64,000 nucleotides of DNA from Rubrobacter marinus. GTDB lineage: Bacteria > Actinomycetota > Rubrobacteria > Rubrobacterales > Rubrobacteraceae. The translations under genes and the position numbers were made by a program. Positions within the stretch are counted from its first letter, which is position 1. Every line of letters starts with the position of its first letter. Of the stretch, positions 27,965 through 36,035 are shown piece by piece. Under the pieces are notes generated by a model. That model was not told where the DNA came from, did not search any database, and saw nothing but the letters and a program-made list of their open reading frames with translations. The stretch covers positions 1,922,001 through 1,986,000 of the forward strand of contig NZ_CP045121.1 of the NCBI RefSeq assembly GCF_011492965.1, written 5' to 3'.

Positions 27965-28825
27965 TTGCTGAACGGCATCCCCCTGATCGACGCGCACGTC
28001 CACGCCGCGCGCCTGCCCACCCTGAAGCAGTCATGGAGGGACTGGGCGGCCCGCTTCGGCTCGCCCTCCCTCATGGACCTCTACGACGACGAGGGGACTC
28101 TGGTCCCCGAACGCTTCGACGAGTACATGGCCTCGGAAGGTGTGGACGTCGCGATCCTGTTCTGCGAGTACAGCCCGAAGTCCACCGGCATCCAGCCCGT
28201 CGAGGACCTCGTCCCTATCCTCTCGTGCAACCCCGAGCGCTTCCGCCTGATGGCGAACCTGAACCCGCACCTGCACTACCCGCTCGTCGAGGAGCTGAAG
28301 CGCCAGATCTCCTTCGGCGCCGTCGGCCTGAAGCTCCACCCCGTCCACGGCACCTTTGCCCCGAACGAGAGGATGCTCTACCCGGCCTACGCCTTCTGCG
28401 AGGCGAACGGCTTCCCGGTCGTCTTCCACTGCGGCACGAGCGTCTTCCCCGGCTCCACGAACCGCTACGCCGACCCCGCCCTCATCGAAGACGTCGCCCG
28501 CGACTTCCCGGACCTCACGGTCGTGCTCGCCCACGGCGGGCGGGGCTGGTGGTACGACGCGGCGGCGTTCATCACCCTGATGCGCCCGAACGTCTGGATC
28601 GAGGTCTCCGGCCTCCCCCCGAAGAAGCTCCCCGACTACTACAAGGCCTACGACTTCGCCCGGCTCGCGAAGAAGATGATCTTCGGCACCGACTGGCCCG
28701 GCGTCCCCGGCAACCGCGCCAACGCCCAGGCCATCATCGACCTCGGCCTCGAACGCGAGACGGTCGAACTCATCCTGCACAAGAACGCCCGCGAGGTCTA
28801 CGGGCTGGATCGAGAAGCCCCGTGA
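27965..28825 (+). CDS. Amidohydrolase_2 family metal-dependent hydrolase or decarboxylase
   Basis: At least 286 residues. IPLIDAHVHAARLP carries the HxH metal site; GLKLHPVHGTF, VVFHCGTSVFPGSTNR, LTVVLAHGGRG and IFGTDWPGVPGN (metal Asp) follow in family order. The family includes aromatic decarboxylases (ACMSD, gamma-resorcylate) and lactone hydrolases. The frame opens at TTG 27965, which has a weak ribosome site. A better start is TTG 27891, ten bases after GAGGAGGAGGG, with the protein beginning MSDHSATGTNSAARR. One missing G between the two (for example in the GGG run near 27943) would join them. Either way it belongs to the ligase operon. Confidence 0.78.
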   Translation: MLNGIPLIDAHVHAARLPTLKQSWRDWAARFGSPSLMDLYDDEGTLVPERFDEYMASEGVDVAILFCEYSPKSTGIQPVEDLVPILSCNPERFRLMANLNPHLHYPLVEELKRQISFGAVGLKLHPVHGTFAPNERMLYPAYAFCEANGFPVVFHCGTSVFPGSTNRYADPALIEDVARDFPDLTVVLAHGGRGWWYDAAAFITLMRPNVWIEVSGLPPKKLPDYYKAYDFARLAKKMIFGTDWPGVPGNRANAQAIIDLGLERETVELILHKNAREVYGLDREAP

Positions 28826-28896
28826 ACGAGGCGACGGGGCCCGTTCGTCCCGCCCACCTCCGGGCGCAACCCCTCGTGCGAAACCTCCCAAACCCC

Positions 28897-28924
28897 TTGA
28901 TTTTGACCGTCCGGTCAGTTACTC
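28897..28924 (+). promoter_or_regulatory. paa operon promoter with a perfect TetR-type operator (site D)
   Basis: TGACCGTCCGGTCA (28904-28917) is a perfect palindrome of TGACCG and CGGTCA with two central bases. It starts just after TTGATT (28897-28902), a plausible -35, and a weak -10 (TTACTC, 28919-28924) follows. It is the best copy of the operator in the window and lies 43 bases before the paaA start. Confidence 0.7.
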
Positions 28925-28959
28925 TGTGCGAGGATTGGAAGGCTAGAAAGGAGCGGGGC

Positions 28960-29913
28960 ATGACTATGACGGCCGTAACCGAGGAGATACTCCTCGACCG
29001 CATAAAGAGCGGGAAGTTGATCGAGGATTCTTCCCAGGCGACGGAGCGTTACATCGAGGGGTTGAAGCGGACTTTGATCGTCTCGGCCGACACGGAGCTC
29101 ATAAGCGCCCCGGCCTACATGAACGCGACGAAGGACTTCTCGACGCTGCCGAGCGTCAACAACTACATCACCGTCATGGGCATTGTGCAGGACGAGCTCG
29201 GGCACGCGCACATCGCGTACCGGATGCTCCGCGACCTCGGGGTCGACACGGAGGAGCTCGTCTACGAGCGCAAGCCGCGCCAGTTCAAGTACCCCTACGC
29301 CTTCGACGTGCCGCTGGAGAGCTTCACCGAGCTTATCGTGGGGAACGGCTTCTACGATAGGGCCGGGTTCGTGCTCCTGAGCGACATCCACCAGAACTGC
29401 TCGTATGGTCCTTGGAAGAGGGCGCTGGTCAAGGTCGACCGGGAGGAGAACTTCCACCTCAGGCACGGCGAGAAGTGGATGAAGGCCTTCTCGAAGGACC
29501 CGGAGAAGAAGGCCGAGCTGCAGCGGGCGGTCGATTGGATGTTCCCGCTCACGCTGGAGTGGTTCGGGCTGCCGGACGGCAAGAAGAAGCACAACGAGCA
29601 GATCGAGTACGGCTACAAGGGCTCGACGAACGACCAGTTGAGGCAGACCTGGATGTCCCACACGGTGCCGCTCTGCGAGGGCCTCGGGCTCGACGTGCCG
29701 GCGCACTACGACGCCGAAGGGGAGAAGTACGTCGTGGACTTCCCGTTCCCGGCGCAGTTCGACGCCGAGGAGAAGCGCTGGAAGTTCGAGGACGGCGCCA
29801 TCACCTGGGACGACGTCATGAAGCGCTGGAAGGACCGCGGTCCGAACAACGAGGAGTACGTGAACCACCTCCAGCGCGGCTACAAGGAGCTCTACGCCAA
29901 AGACGTGGTCTAG
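28960..29913 (+). CDS. paaA: PaaA-like catalytic subunit of an aromatic acyl-CoA epoxidase
   Basis: 317 residues, the PaaA length. PaaA is the di-iron subunit that epoxidises the ring of phenylacetyl-CoA with O2. Iron ligands are visible: Glu46 (SADTELISA), Glu79 and His82 (VQDELGHAHIAYR), and Glu163 and His166 (DREENFHLRHGEKWM). GNGFYDRAGFVLLSDIHQNC lies in the helix between. ATG 28960 has AAAGGAG upstream. It opens a compact operon running to 35936. The acyl-CoA ligase in this locus is of the benzoate type and no paaE or paaZ is present, so the true substrate may not be phenylacetyl-CoA. Confidence 0.88.
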   Translation: MTMTAVTEEILLDRIKSGKLIEDSSQATERYIEGLKRTLIVSADTELISAPAYMNATKDFSTLPSVNNYITVMGIVQDELGHAHIAYRMLRDLGVDTEELVYERKPRQFKYPYAFDVPLESFTELIVGNGFYDRAGFVLLSDIHQNCSYGPWKRALVKVDREENFHLRHGEKWMKAFSKDPEKKAELQRAVDWMFPLTLEWFGLPDGKKKHNEQIEYGYKGSTNDQLRQTWMSHTVPLCEGLGLDVPAHYDAEGEKYVVDFPFPAQFDAEEKRWKFEDGAITWDDVMKRWKDRGPNNEEYVNHLQRGYKELYAKDVV

Positions 29914-29915
29914 GG

Positions 29916-30638
29916 TTGAGCACGTTCGTACTCATCCACGGGGCCTATCACGGCAAGTGGTGCTGGGAGAAGCTCGCGCCCCTTCTCGAAAGGGAGGGGC
30001 ACGAGGCCGTCGCGGTCGATCTGCCCGGCCACGGCGAGGATGGGACCCCCGTCGGCGAGGTTACGCTGCAGGACTACACGGACCGCGTTTGCGAGGTCCT
30101 GCGGCGGCAGTCCGGGCCCGTCGTGCTCGTGGGGCACAGCCTGAGCGGCATCGCCATAAGCCAGGCCGCGGAGCAGTGTCCGGGCAGGATCGAGAAGCTC
30201 GTCTACCTGAGCGCGTTGCTGCTGCCGAACGGCAAGAGCGCGGCGGAGGCCTCTCAGGAGGACCCGGAGTCGGTGATCTCCGAGAGCACCGAGCTCGACG
30301 CGGAGAACGGGCGGCTCGTGCTCGAGGACGCGGGGATAACGGACGCCCTCTACAACGACTGCTCCGAGGAAGACGTGGAGCGGGCCAGGCGGATGGTCGG
30401 ACCGCAGCCCCTGGCGCCTCTCGCGACGCCGGTGCAGCTCACGCAGGGCAACTACGGCGGCGTCAGGCGGACGTACGTAAAGACCCTGCGGGACAGAGCC
30501 GTCAGCCCGGCGGTGCAGGAGAAGATGCTCGCCGAGATGCCCTGCGAGAAGGTCGTCTCGATGGAGACCGGGCACATGTCGTTCTTCGCCGACCCCGAAA
30601 ATCTGGCGAAGAACCTCGATTCTCTCGCGAGACTCTGA
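29916..30638 (+). CDS. Alpha/beta hydrolase (esterase of the EstC/methylesterase type)
   Basis: 240 residues. FVLIHGAYHGKWCWEKLAPL has the oxyanion HG motif; VVLVGHSLSGIAISQAAE carries the nucleophile Ser in GHSLSG; the catalytic His is in METGHMSFFADPENLA. TTG 29916 lies two bases after the paaA stop and gives the natural opening MSTFVLIHGA. In this operon it could hydrolyse an ester or lactone, or a wrongly formed thioester as PaaI does in the classical pathway, but that is inference. It is placed between the epoxidase subunits, which is unusual. Confidence 0.8.
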   Translation: MSTFVLIHGAYHGKWCWEKLAPLLEREGHEAVAVDLPGHGEDGTPVGEVTLQDYTDRVCEVLRRQSGPVVLVGHSLSGIAISQAAEQCPGRIEKLVYLSALLLPNGKSAAEASQEDPESVISESTELDAENGRLVLEDAGITDALYNDCSEEDVERARRMVGPQPLAPLATPVQLTQGNYGGVRRTYVKTLRDRAVSPAVQEKMLAEMPCEKVVSMETGHMSFFADPENLAKNLDSLARL

Positions 30639-30648
30639 AAGGAGCGGG

Positions 30649-30954
30649 ATGCACACGGTAGAAGAAGTGCGGGACGCGCTGCGGGAGGTTCTGGATCCCG
30701 AGTACCCGATCAGCCTCGTCGACCTCGGGCTCATACGCGGGATCGAGGTAGAGGGCTCGAAGGCTTACATCAAGCTGACGTACACCTGCATGGGGTGTCC
30801 GGCGATGGACATGATCCAGGATGACGTCCGGGACCGGCTGCTGGAGATGGAGGGCATCGACGAGGTAGACATCGAGGTCGTCTGGGAGACGTGGTCGCGC
30901 AAGGACATCACGCCGCTGGGCAAGAAGCAGCTCAAGCAGGTCGGGGTCGTCTAA
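30649..30954 (+). CDS. paaD: PaaD N-terminal domain (DUF59/MIP18) protein
   Basis: 101 residues. DUF59 proteins help load iron or iron-sulfur clusters; PaaD is needed for an active epoxidase. DPEYPISLVDLGLIRGIEVE and KLTYTCMGCPAMDMIQDDV (family Cys motif) define the domain. Typical PaaD is about 165 residues with a C-terminal zinc ribbon; here it stops after the DUF59 domain, and the zinc ribbon is encoded separately at 32138. The ATG follows AAAGGAGCGGG. Its TAA overlaps the next start (TAATG). Confidence 0.85.
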   Translation: MHTVEEVRDALREVLDPEYPISLVDLGLIRGIEVEGSKAYIKLTYTCMGCPAMDMIQDDVRDRLLEMEGIDEVDIEVVWETWSRKDITPLGKKQLKQVGVV

Positions 30955-31151
30955 TGCGCCCCGTGGACAACTACGAGGTCTTCACGGCGCGGGTGGGGGA
31001 GGAGAACCCCCTCAGGCACAACGGCAACGTGCGGGCCTCGGAGCCGAAGGACGCGGCGGTCTACGCCCACCTCATGTACGACGAGTGGCGCTGGCGCGAG
31101 ATGTTCGTCGTGCCGAGCGAGGCGCTCGTACGGGTGATCAGGCCGGAGTAG
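30954..31151 (+). CDS. paaB: PaaB-like epoxidase subunit, first copy
   Basis: 65 residues, shorter than the usual 90-95. NYEVFTARVGEENPLRHNGN, VRASEPKDAAVYAHLMYDEW and MFVVPSEALVRVI match the single PaaB domain. PaaB bridges PaaA-PaaC heterodimers in the Paa complex. Its start overlaps the PaaD stop by one base. A second protein of the same pattern follows 11 bases later. Confidence 0.75.
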   Translation: MRPVDNYEVFTARVGEENPLRHNGNVRASEPKDAAVYAHLMYDEWRWREMFVVPSEALVRVIRPE

Positions 31152-31161
31152 GGGGAGGGGC

Positions 31162-31371
31162 ATGGAGAGGTACATGGTCTTTGCGCGCACGGAGTACGAC
31201 CAGCCCATCGAGCATCGGGGCGACGTCGAGGCCGGGAGCGACGAGGAGGCGGCGAAGGTCGCGCAGGAGCGCCACGGCAGGGACTGGCTGGAGATGACGC
31301 TCGTCCCGGTGAGCAGGGCTTACTGGGCCGAGAAGGAGACCCAGGAGGGCGAGACGGAGGTGCAGGTGTGA
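31162..31371 (+). CDS. PaaB-like protein, second copy
   Basis: 69 residues. RYMVFARTEYDQPIEHRGDV, EAGSDEEAAKVAQERHGRDW and LEMTLVPVSRAYW repeat the layout of the protein before it (start strand, charged turn, helix EAA..A, then the VP strand). It is therefore probably a diverged PaaB paralogue. A GGGGGAGGGG ribosome site precedes the ATG, and its stop overlaps the PaaC start (GTGA). Confidence 0.6.
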   Translation: MERYMVFARTEYDQPIEHRGDVEAGSDEEAAKVAQERHGRDWLEMTLVPVSRAYWAEKETQEGETEVQV

Positions 31372-32195
31372 CCGGTCGTCCGGAAGGCACGGATAAGGTG
31401 GCGCCGGGACGCGGCGCCGAGAACGAGTTTCTCGTCGAGAGCGACGACGCTCTGGCGGCGCTGGTCAACGTCATCGCGGTCATAGGCGACAACGAGTACT
31501 TTCTCGGCCGCCGCGTCTCCGAGTGGGCCGACGCAGGACCGCTGCTGGAGTCGACGGCGGCGTGCGCGGCGATCACGCAGGACAAGCTGGGGCACTCCCG
31601 TGCGATCTACCCGCTCCTGGAGGAGCTCCCGTGGCCGAACCCGCCGACGGGCTTGCAGGGCGAGGTGGACCGGGCGCGGCGCTACTCGGTCAGCTTCCTC
31701 GACGACCCGCTGCCGAGCTGGTCGAACGTCGTCGCGGCGCTCGCGCTCGTGGGGCCCGCGGTGAACGTCGTGCTCGAGTCCGTCGAGAACTCCAGGTACG
31801 AGGCGCTCGCCAGGAGGGCGCACCGCATCCTCGACGAGGAGAAGCTCACCTCCGCCTACGCCGAGAGCCTCGTGCGCCAGATCGCCTACGAGGAGCGGGG
31901 CCGCGCACTGCTCCAGGAGCGGGTGAACGACCTGTTCCCGGAGATGCTGTGCTGGTTCGGGCCCGAGGGCGAGGAAGGCATCGAGGCCCTGAGGGCCGAG
32001 GGGCTGGCGAGCATGAGCAACGAGGAGATGCGCCAGAGGTACCTCGACCGGATCGTGCCGCTCCTCAAGGGCTGCGGCGTGGAGATCCCGGTGGAGCGAG
32101 ACGAGAGCGAGGGACGATGGGAGTACGGAGACCTGCCATGGAACGAATGGAACCAGCTGCAGCGCCGTCTGGAGAGGTCGAAGGCAACGGCGTAG
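31368..32195 (+). CDS. paaC: PaaC-like structural subunit of the epoxidase
   Basis: 275 residues. Ferritin-like partner of PaaA. ALAALVNVIAVIGDNEYFLG and ITQDKLGHSRAIYPLLEELP match the first helices; SVSFLDDPLPSWSNVVAALA is a family block. In the last helix pair the second iron motif has decayed (RQIAYEERGRALLQERV has no ExxH), as expected for the non-catalytic PaaC. GTG 31368 overlaps the previous stop. The C-terminal 58 bases overlap the zinc-ribbon gene. Confidence 0.85.
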   Translation: MTGRPEGTDKVAPGRGAENEFLVESDDALAALVNVIAVIGDNEYFLGRRVSEWADAGPLLESTAACAAITQDKLGHSRAIYPLLEELPWPNPPTGLQGEVDRARRYSVSFLDDPLPSWSNVVAALALVGPAVNVVLESVENSRYEALARRAHRILDEEKLTSAYAESLVRQIAYEERGRALLQERVNDLFPEMLCWFGPEGEEGIEALRAEGLASMSNEEMRQRYLDRIVPLLKGCGVEIPVERDESEGRWEYGDLPWNEWNQLQRRLERSKATA

Positions 32196-32326
32196 ACGGG
32201 CCGCTCATCTGCCCCTGGTGCGACGGGGAGGACGTCGAAAAGATCTCCGAATACGGCCCGCACCTCATGGTCTACTCGTTCATGTGCCGGGAGTGCAACA
32301 GCCCGTTCGAAGTCATCAAACGATGA
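32138..32326 (+). CDS. PaaD C-terminal zinc-ribbon as a separate protein
   Basis: 62 residues from ATG 32138 (53 useful residues from 32165 on). LICPWCDGEDVEKISEYGPH and YSFMCRECNSPFEVIK form a four-cysteine zinc ribbon like the end of PaaD. The start lies inside paaC; ATG 32147 is an alternative. Its TGA overlaps the enoyl-CoA hydratase ATG. With the DUF59 protein at 30649 it makes up a complete PaaD in two pieces. Confidence 0.75.
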   Translation: MERMEPAAAPSGEVEGNGVDGPLICPWCDGEDVEKISEYGPHLMVYSFMCRECNSPFEVIKR

Positions 32327-33111
32327 CCGAGCCCTCGGGCCTGAGCGTCACGCCGGAGGAGGGCGGCGCGCTCCTCGTGGAGTTCGACCGCCCCGAGAAA
32401 CGGAACGCCCTGGACGAAGGGCTGCAGGGCGAACTGCTCGCCGTCCTCCAGGAGGCGGCGGTAGACCGTGGGGTGCGCGGCGTGATCCTCACCGGGAGCG
32501 GCGAGGCGTTCTCTGCGGGCGGCGACCTCTCCAGGTTCGAGAAGGACTGGGACCCCGCCGAGTTTCGGGCGCAGAGCCACGAGTTGACGCGGCTCATCTC
32601 CGCCGTGGAGAGGTTGGAGAAGCCGGTGGTCGCGGCCGTCAACGGGCTCGCGACCGGGGCCGGGACGCAGCTCGCGCTCTCTTGCGACCTTCGGATCGCC
32701 TCCGAGAACGCGCGTTTTTTGTTCAGGGAGGGCATGATCGGGCTAATACCGAGCCACGGCGGGACGTCGCGGCTCGTCAAGCTCGTCGGGCTTGCCAGGG
32801 CACGCGACATCGTGCTCGGCGGCGAGGATCTGGACGCGTCCGAGGCGTTCCGGCACGGGCTCGTCACGCGCGTGGTCCCGCACGGACGGCTGCTCGACGA
32901 AGCGAGGGAGCGCCTGGGACACATCCTGAGGCGGGCGCCGCAGGCCTACGGGCTCGCCAAGCGCCTCCTTCACCTCTCGGCGAGCGTGGACCTGGAGAGC
33001 GGGCTCTTCGCGGAGAGCCTCGCGCAGAGCTCGCTCGTAGGGACCGAAGACCACAAGGAAGGCGTGCGGGCCACCCGCGAGCGGCGCGCGCCCCTCTTCG
33101 AGGGAAGGTAG
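32323..33111 (+). CDS. Enoyl-CoA hydratase/isomerase
   Basis: 262 residues, crotonase family. VEFDRPEKRNALDEGL, LTGSGEAFSAGGDLSRFE (oxyanion loop), AVNGLATGAGTQLALSCDLR and REGMIGLIPSHGGTSRLVKL are the family blocks. The usual catalytic Glu pair is partly replaced in the last block (FREGMIGLIPSHGG), so it could be an isomerase or ring-opening type enzyme and not a hydratase. It is coupled to the preceding gene by ATGA. Confidence 0.83.
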   Translation: MTEPSGLSVTPEEGGALLVEFDRPEKRNALDEGLQGELLAVLQEAAVDRGVRGVILTGSGEAFSAGGDLSRFEKDWDPAEFRAQSHELTRLISAVERLEKPVVAAVNGLATGAGTQLALSCDLRIASENARFLFREGMIGLIPSHGGTSRLVKLVGLARARDIVLGGEDLDASEAFRHGLVTRVVPHGRLLDEARERLGHILRRAPQAYGLAKRLLHLSASVDLESGLFAESLAQSSLVGTEDHKEGVRATRERRAPLFEGR

Positions 33112-33114
33112 GGT

Positions 33115-33666
33115 TTGGCGCATTTTCTTGCTTTCGAGGGGAAGGAGCCCCGGGTCGCCCCCGACGCCTTCGTCGCCCCGACCGCGGTCCTTGTCGGGGA
33201 CGTGGTCGTCGAGGAGGGGGCGAGCGTCTGGTTCGGGGCCGTCCTGAGGGGCGACTTCAACCGGATCGTGGTAGGGGCCGGGAGCACCGTGCAGGACAAC
33301 TCCGTGCTGCACACGGCGGAGGACCAGCCGACGGTCATAGGGGCCAACGTCACGGTCGGGCACCTCTCGATGCTGGAGGGTTGCACGGTCGGGGATGGGG
33401 CCCTGATCGGGATGGGGAGCATCGTGCTCAACCGGGCGCGCGTCGGGAAGGGGGCGATGCTGGCGGCGGGGAGCGTGGTGAGGGAGGGCGGCGAGATCCC
33501 GCCGGAGGTCCTCGCGGCGGGGGTACCGGCGCAGGTGAAGAAGGAGCTCGGGGGGAGTTCCTCGGAGTGGGTACAGACCGCCGCGCGCGAGTACCAATCG
33601 CTGCGGCTAAAGTACATGGGCAGGCCGGAGTATTCCATGGGTGAGAGCGGGAAGGGAGAAGCTTAA
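33115..33666 (+). CDS. PaaY-like gamma-carbonic-anhydrase-fold protein
   Basis: 183 residues. Left-handed beta-helix hexapeptides (APDAFVAPTAVLVGDVVVEE, ASVWFGAVLRGDF) with metal ligands in NSVLHTAEDQP and ANVTVGHLSMLEGC. PaaY is a thioesterase that detoxifies dead-end CoA products in the phenylacetate pathway. TTG 33115 starts MAHFLAFEGK three bases after the hydratase stop. The C-terminus SSEWVQTAAREYQSLRLKYM is the usual helix. Confidence 0.8.
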   Translation: MAHFLAFEGKEPRVAPDAFVAPTAVLVGDVVVEEGASVWFGAVLRGDFNRIVVGAGSTVQDNSVLHTAEDQPTVIGANVTVGHLSMLEGCTVGDGALIGMGSIVLNRARVGKGAMLAAGSVVREGGEIPPEVLAAGVPAQVKKELGGSSSEWVQTAAREYQSLRLKYMGRPEYSMGESGKGEA

Positions 33667-33668
33667 GC

Positions 33669-35144
33669 ATGACTCAGGCGTTGATAAACGGGGAGAGGGT
33701 AGGAGCGAAGTCCGGCGAGGAGATGCCGGTCGTCAACCCGGCGACGGGGGAGCAGTTCGATTCCGTGCCCAAGTCGGGCGCGGAGGATGTGGACGCGGCG
33801 GTCGAGGCGGCGAAGGCGGCGTTTGGCCCCTGGTCGAAGACCGACCCGGACGAGCGGGCCCAGATCATGCGCGCCGGGGTGGCGAAGATACAAGAGAACT
33901 CCAAGGAGATCGCGAAGCTCCTCGTGCAGGAGCAGGGCAAGCCGATGATGGAGGCGATGGGCGAGCTCCATCACTTCCTGCACGGGATGAACTTCTACGC
34001 GGACCTGGCCAGCAAGATCCGGGGCTCCTACGCCCCGCTGCCGTCCACGTTCGGGACGAGCTACGGCATGGTCATCAAGCGCCCGATCGGCGTCTGCGCC
34101 GCGATCGTCCCGTACAACTTCCCCCTTACGCTCATGGGGACGAAGGTCGGACCGGCGCTCGCCGCCGGCAACACGATCGTCGTGAAGCCGGCCGACACGA
34201 CGCCGCTGGCGACCTTGAGGATCGCGGAGCTCATGCAGGAGGCGGAGCTTCCGGCGGGCGTGCTGAACGTCGTGACCGGCCCGGGCAAGGAGGTCGGGGA
34301 GGCGCTCGTGGGGCACCCGGACGTGCGCCGGGTAGCGTTCACGGGGAGCACGGCCGTGGGCCGGAGGGTCATGGAGATCGCGGCTCCGCAGTTCAAGCGG
34401 GTCTCGGCGGAGCTCGGCGGCTCGGACCCCGTGATCGTCTGCCCGGACGCGAACGTCGAGAACGCTGTGAAGGGGATCAACGTCGGCCGGTTCTTCAACG
34501 CGGGCCAGGCGTGCCTCGCGGCCAAGCGGGTCTACGTCTTCGAGGAGGTCTACGACCAGTTTATGGAGAGCCTCATAAAGAGGGTCTCGCGCTACGAGGT
34601 CGGGGACGGGATGGAGAAGGCGGAGAAGCCGAAGATTCGGATGGGCCCCCTGAACGCCGCCCGCCACCGCGACGCCCTCCAGGAGCAGCTCGACGACGCG
34701 GTGAAGGGCGGGGCGAGCGTCGCGTACCAGGGCGAGACGAACGGGGGCGGCGGGTACTTCTTCGCCCCGGCGATCCTGGAGAACGCGCCCCACGACAGCC
34801 GGGTGACACGCGAGGAGACGTTCGGGCCGCTGTTGCCGGTCTTCAAGGTCAAGAGCATCAACGAGGCCATCGGACTCGCGAACGACACGAGCTACGGGCT
34901 CGGTTCTTCGATCTGGACGTACAACGTCAGGTACATCAATAAGGCCGCGCAGGAGATCGAGTCGGGGATGACGTGGGTGAACCAGCTCCACTTCGGCTAC
35001 GACGAGCTGCCGTTCGGGGGCATAAAGGACTCCGGCATCGGCCGCGAGCACGGACCGGAGGCCCTGGAGTCGTACCTCGAGGCGAAGTCCGTCGCGGTCG
35101 GCGACCTCGACGTCGTGGAAGAAGAGGGCTCGGGCCTACAGTAA
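33669..35144 (+). CDS. Aldehyde dehydrogenase in the paa operon
   Basis: 491 residues. AAIVPYNFPLTLMGTKVGPA, AFTGSTAVGRRVM, AELGGSDPVIV (Glu) and GRFFNAGQACLAAKR (nucleophile Cys) are clear. It resembles the aldehyde dehydrogenase at 24799 closely in layout and end (DELPFGGIKDSGIGREHGPE), so the two are paralogues. In the classical pathway the fused PaaZ oxidises a ring-cleavage semialdehyde; no PaaZ is present here, so this stand-alone enzyme may take that step, as BoxD does in the benzoyl-CoA pathway. That role is inference. The ATG is three bases after the PaaY stop. Confidence 0.87.
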   Translation: MTQALINGERVGAKSGEEMPVVNPATGEQFDSVPKSGAEDVDAAVEAAKAAFGPWSKTDPDERAQIMRAGVAKIQENSKEIAKLLVQEQGKPMMEAMGELHHFLHGMNFYADLASKIRGSYAPLPSTFGTSYGMVIKRPIGVCAAIVPYNFPLTLMGTKVGPALAAGNTIVVKPADTTPLATLRIAELMQEAELPAGVLNVVTGPGKEVGEALVGHPDVRRVAFTGSTAVGRRVMEIAAPQFKRVSAELGGSDPVIVCPDANVENAVKGINVGRFFNAGQACLAAKRVYVFEEVYDQFMESLIKRVSRYEVGDGMEKAEKPKIRMGPLNAARHRDALQEQLDDAVKGGASVAYQGETNGGGGYFFAPAILENAPHDSRVTREETFGPLLPVFKVKSINEAIGLANDTSYGLGSSIWTYNVRYINKAAQEIESGMTWVNQLHFGYDELPFGGIKDSGIGREHGPEALESYLEAKSVAVGDLDVVEEEGSGLQ

Positions 35145-35159
35145 GGGAGGGGAGAGAGC

Positions 35160-35936
35160 ATGGCGGTAGAGTACGGCAGGGAAGGCAACGTAGGGTACGT
35201 GACCCTGAACAAGCCCCCGGCGAACAGCTACGACTACTCCTTTATGGAGGAGCTGGGCGAGAGCGTCAACGAGGCGGCCTCGGACGCCGGAGCCCGCGCG
35301 GTCATCCTCAGGAGCGCCTCGGAGCGGTTCTTCAGCGCGGGCGCGGACATCAAGGCGTTCAACCAGAACCCGCCCGAAGAGAACATGGACATGATCCGGC
35401 TCGCCCACGAGAACCTCGCGCGCATAGCCGAGCTCCCGAAGGTCTTTATCGCCCAGATCGGCGCGACGGCCCTGGGCGGCGGCCTGGAGATGGCGCTCGC
35501 GTGCGACTTACGCTTCGGCGCGGAGGGCGAGTACTACCTCGGGCTCCCGGAGGCGACGCTGGGGCTCCTGCCGGGCAACGGCGGCACGCAGCGGCTTCCG
35601 CGCCTCATCGGGGCGCCCAAGGCGCTGGACCTCATGATCACGGGCCGCAGGCTCTCGCCCCCGGAGGCACACGAGCTCGGCATCCTCGACCGGCTGTTCC
35701 CGGCCGGTTCGTTGGAGGAGGAGACGCTGAAGTACGCCCAGGGGCTCGCGGACGGGGCGGCGCAGGCGATCGGCTCCATAAAGCTCGCCGTCCACCGCGG
35801 GATGGACAAGCCGCTGGCGGAGGGGCTCGGGATCGAGCGCGAACTGGTCGAGCCGTTGTTCAGCAGCGAGGAGTCGAAGGAGGGCATAGGGGCCTTCATG
35901 GAGAAGCGCAAGCCGGAGTTCGCCAAGCAAACGTAG
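35160..35936 (+). CDS. Enoyl-CoA hydratase
   Basis: 258 residues. YVTLNKPPANSYDYSFMEEL, RFFSAGADIKAFNQ, IGATALGGGLEMALACDLRF and GLPEATLGLLPGNGGTQRLP with the catalytic Glu are classical crotonase blocks. Last gene of the operon; ATG follows GGAGGGGAGAG. It and the hydratase at 32323 are distinct paralogues, consistent with the PaaF and PaaG roles (hydration and ring isomerisation or opening), but which does which cannot be told. Confidence 0.87.
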   Translation: MAVEYGREGNVGYVTLNKPPANSYDYSFMEELGESVNEAASDAGARAVILRSASERFFSAGADIKAFNQNPPEENMDMIRLAHENLARIAELPKVFIAQIGATALGGGLEMALACDLRFGAEGEYYLGLPEATLGLLPGNGGTQRLPRLIGAPKALDLMITGRRLSPPEAHELGILDRLFPAGSLEEETLKYAQGLADGAAQAIGSIKLAVHRGMDKPLAEGLGIERELVEPLFSSEESKEGIGAFMEKRKPEFAKQT

Positions 35937-35978
35937 CATCTTGCTCCGGCATGTAAAATAGTTTCAAGAGCGGTTCCT

Positions 35979-36002
35979 GGGGGAGGGCTCCACCCCTCCC
36001 CC
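35979..36002 (+). terminator. Terminator of the paa operon
   Basis: GGGGGAGGG (35979-35987) pairs with CCCTCCCCC (35994-36002), followed by GATCTTCT. It lies 43 bases after the last paa gene and before tetR. Confidence 0.65.
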
Positions 36003-36035
36003 GATCTTCTACGAGCAACGTAAGGAGCGCATAGC

